Shown here piece by piece: positions 44,285 to 53,899 of a DNA stretch of 64,000 bases. Below the pieces are notes generated by a model. It was not told the DNA's origin, searched no databases, and saw only the letters and a list, made by a program, of their open reading frames with translations. Every line of letters starts with the position of its first letter. The first letter of the stretch is position 1. The translations under genes and the position numbers were made by a program. This DNA is from Cricetomys ansorgei (Eukaryota > Chordata > Mammalia > Rodentia > Nesomyidae), in the NCBI GenBank assembly GCA_026225945.1, contig JAMJFZ010000770.1:5185501-5249500 (forward strand), given 5' to 3'.

Positions 44285-45116
44285 AAACCAGTACCACCTG
44301 GGTGACTCTTACAGCATCAAGTACAGCTACCAGCACGAAATACAAACTCTGCCAGTTCTGTAAGACGGTTCCTGTGTTCTGACCCTGAGGGAACAGTTTC
44401 CAGATTTTAAGATAGAGTCTGGTTTGCAGGGAAAAACAACCAGTAAGCTTGTCTGCAGGAACGGTTCCCTCGTGCGGTAGAGTTTGCATGACTGTCATCA
44501 GTGCCTGGACTGCCCGTAGTCAGGTTTTCAGAAAACAAACAACTGTTCAGTTCAACTAAGTAGCTTTTTTGGCTCTAAGCCAAGGTGCTTCCACAATATC
44601 GGGGGGTCCTGGACTGATGGGAAGAATCTCCAGTTGAAACATTCTGGCGATTTGGCATTCTTTTTCGCCGCCACTATGGGTAAACATGCACCCTTTTTCA
44701 TAGACCTCAAAAACAACGTCTTGAGCTTCACACACATACAACACAGCTATCAGAAAACTCAGTTTGTGAAACAGTATGCTACCACAAGCAGGCATGAGGG
44801 AGCATTGGCTCCATTATCAGGAAAAGCAGTCAGAACCTTCCTTTATCCTGTTCCCAGATGAATTCTCTATCTCTAAGGGCCTCGATTCCGTGGCTCTCAC
44901 CTCGGAGCTTTCTTCCTCATTTATTTATTAATTTCACAGCCTTTTCTCTTCATAGAGACTTATTTCCTTTCTCTCACTCCTCTTCCTTCAGGAGCCTCCA
45001 ATCAATACTTTAATCTCTATCCTCTGGTAGCTTCCCTGAGTGTACTTTACTGGACCCTGTGAGGTCTGGAATTCCTTTGCCTTCTTCCTTGTCTCCATTT
45101 TGGGCACCATGTTGCA

Positions 45117-45245
45117 GGCACCACCTGTTCATCTATTATGGCAGCTCACCAAGGAAGACACAGAAGCATTTTCCTATGTATAATCTCTGCCAGGCCTCAG
45201 CAGAGCGAACCACTATCCTGGCCAGTGGCATACTAGATGGACAAT
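45117..45245 (-). repeat. Partial third LTR-like copy inside the element
   Basis: The segment GGCAGCTCACCAAGGAAGACACAGAAGCATTTTCCTATG, GCCAGGCCTCAGCAGAGCGAACC, CCAATGGAACCCTG-like parallels the LTR from 45325 on (TCTCACCAAGAGAGACAAGG, GAGGCATTTTCATAGG). It is also preceded by TTGCAGGCACCA, the same bases that precede the LTR at 45309. It may be the remnant of a nested or duplicated LTR end. Confidence 0.65.
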
Positions 45246-45308
45246 GGAACCCTGTGTCCACATTAGATTAGCTGGTGTGATGTCCTGCTCCATCTTGCAG
45301 GCACCATT

Positions 45309-45595
45309 TGTAGTAGTTAGGCTGTTGTGTGGTCTCACCAAGAGAGACAAGGAGGCATTTTCATAGGTGCAATCCCTGCCAAACCTCAGCAGAGGGAACC
45401 ACTATCCTGACAAGCACCATCCTGCCAATGGAACTCTGAGCCTCTGAGTTCAGGTGTTTTTATTTTTTCAGAACTCCTCAGGTACTCTACTGGTAGCACA
45501 TGCAGATCATTAGCAATTAAACAACCCCCACAGAAACACAACACCTGCAAACAATACAAAATGCCCTAGACAGCCCGTCACCTAACAGTGCATAA

Positions 45596-45652
<57 letters not shown>

Positions 45653-45665
45653 CACTTCTGCAACA
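45309..45665 (-). repeat. 5' LTR of the minus-strand element, with TA expansion
   Basis: 357 bp. The body matches 43398-43726 with scattered substitutions. A (TA)n run at 45599-45646 accounts for the extra length. On the minus strand an AATAAA falls at 45464-45459. Confidence 0.9.
45599..45646 (+). repeat. (TA)n microsatellite inside an LTR
   Basis: About 23 perfect TA units, followed by CACATACACTTC. Present in only one of the two LTRs. Confidence 0.96.
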
Positions 45666-45889
45666 CTGTTGAGATTCATGGAGCAGCTTCTCCCTCATGT
45701 TAAAAGACACTATATTGTATCAGATGCCCTAGTCCTCTGGCTTTAAAATCTTCTTGTCCTCTTACCTCATATCTTCCCTGAGCCTTACATGTTGAGGTGT
45801 AGATGTACCAACTGGAGTGGGTATCCCATGGCTAATTTTCCTCTGCATTTTGACCAACTGTGGATGTCTATAATAGTTTCCATGCACTG

Positions 45890-46450
45890 ACGAAAGCAGC
45901 TGATGAGGGGTGATGAGCTTATCTGTGAGCATAAGGATCAGTATGCAGAACAGTTAGAGATTGTATTAGTTTAAGAAAATGGCAACAGTGGGCTCTCTTC
46001 TAGAGCCTGTGACCTCTCCATCCGCAGCTTAGATGACAAAACAAGACCACTGAGAAATGAAGGAAGGCTGGTATTGATAAGCTGAATTACAGTCATGGCT
46101 TAGTAAGGTCTAGGAAGAGGCTGTCTAATGATCTATGGTCAACAAATACAAAATCCTACTTATATAAAGTACCTAGTATCTTCTGATGTGGATATGGAAT
46201 ACACATTATGTCTAGGTTACAATACCAGGAATGAGTTCCCTTCTCTTGAGTGGACCTTAATTCTAATTAGGCCGTTCTTGGTTGCCTCCCCAAATGAAAG
46301 TGCAATCATTCTATCATTTGTGATATCTTACCAGGTCAGTCATTGTGGTTTGTAGGCTTATAGCTGGGTAGGATTATTATTAATTGCTTTTATGGCAGTT
46401 TACAGAGCACCATTCCTTTAGATAACAGTCCTCAGGAAGGAGGCTTCCTG
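45890..46450 (+). mobile_element. Old rodent dispersed repeat (contains direct-repeat copy A)
   Basis: GCAGCTGATGAGGGGTGATGAGC … GAGCATAAGGATCAGTATGCAGAA … CAATACCAGGAATGAGTTCCC … GTAGGCTTATAGCTGGGTAGG reads like a familiar muroid dispersed repeat whose family I cannot name. The 154-bp segment at 46034-46187 inside it recurs at 47926. Confidence 0.45.
46034..46187 (+). repeat. 154-bp direct repeat, copy A
   Basis: Runs from TGACAAAACAAGACCACTGAG to CTTATATAAAGTACCTAGTATCTTCTG. It aligns without gaps to 47926-48079, an offset of 1892 bases, with scattered substitutions. Confidence 0.85.
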
Positions 46451-47501
46451 TGTATATGTGTTTCTGTGCAAAAGTGTGCTATGTGTGTGACAGCAAATGA
46501 CAAGCAGAGGGTTGTGGTAGAGGTCTGGGCAGAAGATGACTATGTTCTGCGCTGGCAGAAGGTCATAGGTACAGAGAGACATGCAGGGAGTGTGTATGAC
46601 ATCATACTACTCTCTAGAGGGAGTAAAGCGGGCCTGTCTGGGCCCTAAGTGACTTCACACACAAGGCTTTCTTTCTGAATTTTTGCTAGCTTCATGAAGG
46701 TCAGGGAAATAAAATTCCTCTGCTCCCTTAGAAGAAGGGTCTAACTCAATGACGTCCCCTGTTTCCTGAAATGTGATGGCATGTAGAAGGTTTCTCAACT
46801 GTGATTTTAAAAAAGAAGACAAACCTGTAGTGTTTAACAGGGGTAGAAAATCACTCTCGCCCCACAGAAAGACAGCTAATTTTGTCAGTATCAGAGAGGC
46901 CCCTGCTCTGGAGCACCCCCTCTCGGTTATGAAATGGCTTTCAAGGCAATGAAAAACATAAAGGGGAAAGGCTGTGCCCAGGTTGTGAGTTCTTTTATTA
47001 GAAGATCTACTCTGCAAATGCTTCTCCTGATGTCTCAGCTAATTCCCAGTGGGCAATAGTAACTGCTAGGTGCATGGACAGCTAGACTGCTCAGAATCTG
47101 GTTTTGATTTTTGTTTGTTTGTTTTTTGAACTCTATGGGAGGCAGAAAGAGAGAGTTGCTGTAGGGCATCCAATCAGAACCATCCACAGTGCTTGCAACA
47201 AGTGCCTTGTAAACCCAGATTGTATTTGAAGTGAGAGGGAGAAGTTGTGGAAGCAAGGATATAGCAGAGGTCAACTGCCATCACGAATGGTATGAGAGGT
47301 TTGCTGGAAAACTACATTTAAGAAGTGTATATGGTTACTAGGAGTCCCTAGACAGCACAATTGAGTGATTTTCAATGTGCTTTCCATGGCCCTTGTTCCA
47401 AGTACTGTGACTTGCTTTCATGTCTGACACTTGAGTTGTTTCAAAATCACCTAGCAGGTCTACTGTTATTCAGCATGTATGCGTGCACATTGCACAAACA
47501 T

Positions 47502-47502
<1 letters not shown>

Positions 47503-47584
<82 letters not shown>
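47503..47584 (+). repeat. (TC)n(CA)n compound microsatellite
   Basis: About 24 TC units at 47503-47550 run directly into about 17 CA units to 47584. The open frames across it on both strands are artefacts. Confidence 0.97.
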
Positions 47585-47586
<2 letters not shown>

Positions 47587-47925
47587 TAGCCCCTCTACTG
47601 CCTGCAACATGAACACCATTGATTTCTTTGGACAAAAACACTTCTCAAGAATAGAACTCAAGGGAGATGAAACTATTGTCTGCAACAAATCTCTTGCCAA
47701 ATGAACAGAGTACAAATTCCATGAGTTTTGTGCCCATAGTACCATTTGATTCTTATTGGCAAGCTTGCAGAGTAATCTCTGCTCACAAGCTTAGTGGAGG
47801 AAAATAATCCAAAGAAATGAAATGGTGTGCTTAAATCTTCTTGTAGAGATGAATTCGGCAGGACTTCCTGGGCTCAGATGGCAGCTTCTTCTCATGCTGG
47901 ATGATTCAAAAGACTTCCAGGGGAG

Positions 47926-48079
47926 TGACAAAATGAGACCACTGAGAAATGAAGGAAGGCCAGCTTTGGTAAGCTGAATTATAACCATGGCTTAGGAAGG
48001 TCTGAGAAGAAGCTGTCTAATGATCTATGCTTAACAAATACAAAATCCTACTTATATAAAGCACCTAGTATGTTCTGAC
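47926..48079 (+). repeat. 154-bp direct repeat, copy B
   Basis: Runs from TGACAAAATGAGACCACTGAG to CTTATATAAAGCACCTAGTATGTTCTG. Flanks on both sides differ from those of copy A, so the shared block is sharply bounded. Confidence 0.85.
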
Positions 48080-48341
48080 GTTCATGGCATCTGTGGGTAC
48101 AGCACACAGATCATGTTGAGGATTGTGGCTTGTCTGCTCCCTGTGATATCTAGGGCATCCACTGGAAGAGTTAAGTGGCTGTGAGTGATTCCATGGTTGG
48201 GATTGGAATCTTCTAAGACTTCCACTCACATTTCTGAATCCAAGCCTAGTCTTTGAGGAGATCACTGACTTAGATACCCATGTCTTATTTCTTGATGTAT
48301 CTTGGGCCCCCTCCATCATGGCAACTTCAGGGTATTTGAAC

Positions 48342-48540
48342 TTAAAAAAATATTTATTTTTATTTCACATATATGAGTGTTTTGCCTGCATGTTATGTAT
48401 GTACACCACATACATGCAGTGCCCATGGAGGCCAAATGAGGATATCATTGAGCCCCGGGAACTGGATTTATGAATGTCTGTGAGCTGCTAGGAACTGAAT
48501 CTGGGTCCTGTGGAAGAGCAGCTGAGCCGTCTCTCCAGCA
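48342..48540 (-). mobile_element. B3-type SINE, minus strand
   Basis: AAAATATTTATTTTTATTTC is the reversed tail. Then come GTGCCCATGGAGGCCAAATG, GGAACTGGATTTATGAATG, GCTAGGAACTGAATCTGGGTC and GAGCAGCTGAGCCGTCTCTCCAGC. Confidence 0.8.
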
Positions 48541-49430
48541 CAGTGCTTGGATTCCTTATGGACAGCACAGAGTTCTATAAGAATGCATTTCTGTTAGCCA
48601 GGTAAGCACTAAGTGACCTTCTATGATCCGGGCTCGGCAGTCACCCAGTCACTTGTTATTATCTATTGGCAGAATTTGTTTGGATTTACACATCTTCAAG
48701 AGGAGGGGGTTTTCCTCTCGATAGAAAGATTGCCCAGGGACTGCCAGTCATGCTATGACATTTGTGCCAAGGCTTATGTGTGTTGGTTACCTTTATTGTT
48801 GTGTGGATATTGGATAAGAGAAAAATCATACTTTCTTTTTAGAGCTTTTAATTTCCGTATGTTTTTATCTGGCCATAATACCATTATTTATGAAGTGATG
48901 CTACCTCAGAAATCACACCAAACTTCTCAAAGACCCAGTTAAAAATATGGATGTTATGATCTTATGGAAACATTGAGTTTCTGTGAGAAAGTCATGAAGT
49001 AACTAACTGATACTGAAGTTTAGGATGGATCTTTTGAACCTCTATTTGCAACATATGCCTGGAACTTGCCGTGTACCAAGATCCTCTTTCAGTCTATCTC
49101 AAAGACTAAATCATGTAATGCTCATTCTCACTCATCATATGCTCCTAGCCCCATCTGAGTGATAAAGAGGTCAGAATGTAGAGAGGATGGTGACTAGTCC
49201 ATAGTCACAGAGCTTCCAAACACCAGGTCAGGATTGAAATGAGCAATATGGTTCTGGTGTCAAAATTCTCCAGGACTCTGATGTGATCTCTGCCGATAGA
49301 TCCTAGAGACATGAATATATATGTAAGTATGGTTTCTTGAGAATCCCTAAGTGTGGGCCTATGGTTTCTAGACAAGAGGTCTATAAATCATACCTGTAGC
49401 CTAAATATAGCCACTTTCATTTTCAGAATT
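48541..49430. other. Intergenic, nothing recognised
   Basis: Contains an open frame of 109 codons at 48613-48942 without recognisable domains. No repeat recognised. Confidence 0.45.
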
Positions 49431-49668
49431 TATTTCATTTGTAATTCATGTGTGTATGTGTGTGTGTGTGCACGCACACACTAATTCTGACACAGTTGGG
49501 TGTGTGCACTTGAGGGCAGTTGCCCATAGAGCCCAGAAGAGAATGGTGGATACACTGGAGCTGGAGTTACAGGCTATTGTAAGCCACCTGATATGGTGCT
49601 GGGAACCAAACTTGGGCCCTCAACAAGAGCAGTCTGCTCTCTTAACTTCTGGACCATCTTTCCAGCCA
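49431..49668 (-). mobile_element. B3-type SINE, minus strand, with GT/CA tract
   Basis: TTTATTTCATTTGTAATTC and an alternating tract GTGTGTGTGTGCACGCACAC precede GCCCATAGAGCCCAGAAGAG, TGGAGCTGGAGTTACAGGC, GGTGCTGGGAACCAAACTTG and GAGCAGTCTGCTCTCTTAAC, the reverse of a B3 SINE. Confidence 0.8.
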
Positions 49669-50400
49669 CATACATGTAGTTGCTCTTATTCATTGTGCAT
49701 TATCTGTGGATCCTGAATAGACGTATAGTCTTTGCTCTTATGGTGTTCATGTTTTGGCTGCAGGAAATGCAAAATGTAAACATTAATACAAGCCAAGAAT
49801 GATTGTCATGATTCTTCTGAAAGGAAGAGACAGAGAGGATTTCTCATGCATAAAGCTGTTTTAGCTGGGAATTCTAGTATTGTAGATAGAATATTTTAAT
49901 AAGAAGACATCTGAACAAAAGAAAGTATGAAACGGTCACCTCTAAGAGAAGAACAGACAGACAACTTTCCAGGAAGTGTGGAAGCCTGGCAGTGCCCCTT
50001 GAATGCCCATGTGTGATAAATAATTACAGTTGTGAATCAATAAACATGGCTGTGCAAATTTCTCTGTGGTGAGGTTTAAAGTCCTTAGGGTATACACAGG
50101 GAGCGATGCATTTGGTAGTTATTCAGTAACTTTAGCTTTCTTCCTACCCTTCTTTCTTTCTGAGAAACTCTGACAGTGGCTGCACTCTCTGAAGTCCTGT
50201 CCTGTGGAATAAGAGTCACTTTCAGTCCCAGGTCTTCACCAGATTTCTTGTCATTTATTTGTCTTCTTGTAAACATTCTGACTAGTTTTCATTAATGATA
50301 TTTAAAAAGAAGTGTACCATCATGAAACCTCTTGGTTGAAAGAAGAATTAAATTCATAGAACGAGTACTGGTAAATTAAATCCCAAGTTAATGAAATAGA
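49669..50400. other. Intergenic, nothing recognised
   Basis: No repeat or gene recognised. Confidence 0.4.
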
Positions 50401-50429
50401 ATTAACAAACAAAAAACAATGAAAGCAAA

Positions 50430-51300
50430 AATAATTTACAAGGAAGGAGGTATTAAGCCCCTAATGTACACACTGAGAATAGAAAAAAAAATGTTGCTAT
50501 AACTAATAGATCAAACACCTACCTTAAAAACTAAAATATGCAAACTAGTAGCTCACTTAATCAAGAGGGAAAAAAATACCCTTAGAAACAACACTTAGAA
50601 ACAAATCCAAAGATGAGATGATGAAGATTTCCTAGTGAAATAGAATTAGCAAAATTGACACTACTGGGGATGGAACACTTAGAAAAGACCAATTTCCAAA
50701 AAAACAGACATCATCAAGAAATTACCTCAGAAAAAGGAATTGGCACAGATGGCACCGTTGATGGTGTGGCAGATGGTACCACAACAAATTCTCACAGACC
50801 TTCAAAGATCAAATAGTTGCAATGCTCCATATACTGATGCAAAGCATTTAAAAATGAAGGAAAAATCTTGTTTCTATAATGTAAATGTCACACTGATACC
50901 CATGCAGGAGGAAAACACGAAACTAAGAAATTAGACACTAACACCATCTACAGGTATTGATATAAAATAATTAAATTAAATATAAGAAAAAATAATTAAA
51001 TTGAATTAAATATTAGCCATGAAAGTAGAGTGCTTCATTACCTGGGGAAAATAAAGCATTGTGGCCAAATGGCATACATTCCAGGAATGCAAAGTTGACT
51101 CAATACTAAGCCAATTAATTTATCATGCTACAGTAGGAAGTCTCAGAAAAAGTTGTGTCTCTGCAGATGGCAAACTTCATCACTCACTCCTCATTAAGTT
51201 GACTGCCCCTAATCATTAGAAACATAAACTCTGACTATAAGGCCAACATTCTCTTTTTGACAGAGCGCTAGAGGTATTTGCGATGATAACAGGAACAAAG
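50430..51300 (+). pseudogene. Ancient L1 ORF2 (reverse transcriptase) remnant
   Basis: The three + frames together hint at old L1 ORF2. A segment with FYNVNVTLIPMQEEN resembles the conserved FYEASITLIPKP block ahead of the reverse transcriptase core. CATTCCAGGAATGCAAAGTTG then CTCAATACTAAGCCAATTAA resembles the IPGMQGWFNIRKSIN segment. Stops and frameshifts are frequent, and no catalytic block can be read. It is much older than the L1 at 52757-59070 and in the opposite orientation. An alternative is chance similarity of A-rich DNA. Confidence 0.5.
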
Positions 51301-51404
51301 CAAGCAGTCTCCTGTCTTCACTACATCACCATTTGTGATAAATGTGATAAAGCCAATGTGATAAAGCAAGAAAAAGAAATTAGAAGGGCGATCATTATAA
51401 AGCA

Positions 51405-51547
51405 GAGCCAGATCCAGTCATGTAGACCCGTGATTCCCTGTAATTGGAGAGCAGAGCCAGGAAGATCGGAAGTTTAAGGCTTGTTTACACTGCAGTGACT
51501 TAAAGCTAGATTGAACAAATTGGTAAAACTACACCTCAAAACAAACA
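51405..51547 (+). mobile_element. Diverged B1-like SINE, plus strand
   Basis: CCCTGTAATTGGAGAGCAGAGCCAGGAAGATCGGAAGTTTAAGG follows the B1 middle (CCCAGCACTTGGGAGGCAGAGGCAGGTGGATC…GAGTTCAAGG). An A-rich end (CCTCAAAACAAACAAAT) follows. Confidence 0.5.
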
Positions 51548-51555
51548 AATCTCCG

Positions 51556-51652
51556 AAGGCTAAATATATATCTAAGTAGTAGAATGCTTGCCTAACTTTT
51601 GTAAGGATCTAGGTTCAATACCAATATTGAAGGGAAAAAAAATGATAAAGGA
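51556..51652 (+). mobile_element. ID SINE, plus strand
   Basis: GGCTAAATATATATCTAAGTAGTAGAATGCTTGCCT is the head, with an A-box-like TAGTAGAATGC. AGGTTCAATACC is the B box, followed by an A-rich tail AAGGGAAAAAAAATG. Confidence 0.7.
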
Positions 51653-52091
51653 ACCAATGTCTCATCTTACAGATAATATGCTAATACAAGAAAAGACAAA
51701 TTCACACAGAAACACAGAAAAAGCTAGGATCATGTGAAATCAGCTCTCTGATGGAGAAAACCTGGAACTGGGAAGCTCAGCAGGTTTGCTATTTACAGTT
51801 GAAGAGAGAGGTGGAGTTATTGCATACAGCTGAAAAGGAGGCAGGTCTAGCTCATGTCAGTAGAAGCAGTCTCTGCAGGGAAGCAAGCAGTCTGCAGGCT
51901 GTCAACATCAGGGGGAAAACAGTGCACATTTTTCTGCATGCACTATCAGCATCTACACATGAACCAGAGGAAGACTTTGCCATCCTTCTGAGCTTCACCT
52001 CTTGGGAGAGCTTTGCCAGTTTCCCATGCATTTGAGGCTTTGACTCTTGACATGCCTGGCTTGTGTCAACAGCAACAACAACAACAAAAGC

Positions 52092-52124
<33 letters not shown>
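52092..52124 (+). repeat. (CA)n microsatellite
   Basis: About 16 CA units preceded by CAACAACAACAACAAAAGCAA. Confidence 0.97.
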
Positions 52125-52128
<4 letters not shown>

Positions 52129-52345
52129 GTCATGTCTTCACACACACAGGGCTTTCTCCCTTTTCCATAATAATCTAGTGACTTACTTACTTCAACTAGA
52201 TCCTACCTCCTACATTTTGTGACCTCCTAACAATTCAACATGGGATGAACCTGTGAAGGAATTTATTTATCACATCATAGCCCTCAGGATCTAATTGTCT
52301 TTGGCAACCCCTATCACAGACATACCCAGAAATGACATCACGGAT

Positions 52346-52745
<400 letters not shown>

Positions 52746-53899
52746 TACCAGGAGTAACTTTTTTCTTTCTTTCTTCTTTTACTTTTTCTTCTCTCATACA
52801 ACTTCTAGAACATATCCTGGTCCCCCTCCTTGCCTTCCTCCATTTACCATCCCCTCTCAACTCTGCCAGATGTACCCCCTTCACCTTCCATTAACATCTC
52901 CCCTTCTCCCTAGAAAAGAACTGTCCCTCCAGGGTTACAGCACAATTAGGGCATGGCATAGCAGAATGGAATGAGGCCAGGCATCAATCCCTACATCAAG
53001 GGTGGAACAGACTGCCCAGCAGGAGAAAAAGTGTCTCAAAGGTCAGTAAAATGGCCAGAGACACACCTACTCCAGCCTGTAGGAATTTTTCAAGGACATC
53101 AATCTATCCAGCCCTGTGATGTATTTAGGGGATCCTACAGGTTCTGTGGGTCCCTAGGAGTGCTGGTCAGTTGATAATGTGAGGTTTGTTCTCCTGGTGT
53201 CCTCAGCCCCTCTGGTTTCTGTCACCTATTCCTCTCCCTCTTCCATGTGGTTCCTCGATCTTTGCACAGTGTTTGGCCCTGGGCCTCTCCATATGCTCCT
53301 CTCAGCTGCTGAGGGGGGCTTCTCTGGTGAGGACTGAGTTAGGTACTGATCTATGAACAGAGCATGACATAATAATAATTAGAAATTGTCTCCGAGTTAT
53401 CAGCCTCTAGTTCCTGGCCTGTCCTGCAGTTTTAGGCAGGAGTTCCTTCCTTTGGCATGGAGTTCTGTTATTCCATTGTTAACAAGAATCTTGCAGGGTG
53501 GATAGGCCATAAGTCAGAGGTTTTGTGGCTGGGATGGTGTCCTAGTCTCACCACTGGAAACCATGCCTGGCCACAGGAGATGGCCTATTCAGGCTCCCTA
53601 TCCCTGATTAATAGGGATCCTCACTAGAGTTTCCCTCATAGATTCCTGTGAGTTACCACTACACTAGGTCTCCTGATCGCCCTCTAATTGTCTCCTATTT
53701 CTTATTGTCTCTCCATATATTTTTACCCTCTGTTCTTGTCCTCCTCCTGGTCCCCTCTACTCCCGTTCCGATCCTCTCCCACACCACCTGCACCTTCTGT
53801 TCAATTTTCACAAGTAGATCCCTGTGTTCCAACTGAGGCCCTTCTTGTTATGTAGTTTTTCTATGTCTGAGGATACCTTTCCCTTTGCTTAGCAGTTAG

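Larger units (their letters stand above)
43398..45665 (-). mobile_element. Non-autonomous LTR retroelement (class II-like), minus strand
   Basis: This is a 2.27-kb element bounded by two directly repeated LTRs (43398-43726 and 45309-45665), both starting TGTAGTAGTTAGG and ending TTCTGCAACA. The flanks give a 6-bp duplication with one change (CTATTG at 43392, CTGTTG at 45666). Three marks set the orientation to minus. A polypurine run (AGAAAGCGGGGA on the minus strand) abuts the LTR at 43727. TGGTGCC, the start of a tRNA-Phe-type primer site, stands two bases inside the LTR at 45309. The terminal TG/CA dinucleotides are intact. No gag, pol or env protein was recognised in the 1.58-kb interior. 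Cricetid mys elements have LTRs of similar length and 6-bp duplications, so a mys-like family is possible. Confidence 0.82.

Noticed and set aside
44556..44795. 79-codon minus-strand frame in the LTR element with a hydrophobic start
   Set aside because: It is short and I could not match it to any retroviral protein; treated as non-coding interior.
47361..47745. Frames with SLSLSL, THTHTH or REREREV repeats
   Set aside because: They translate the (TC)n(CA)n compound microsatellite.
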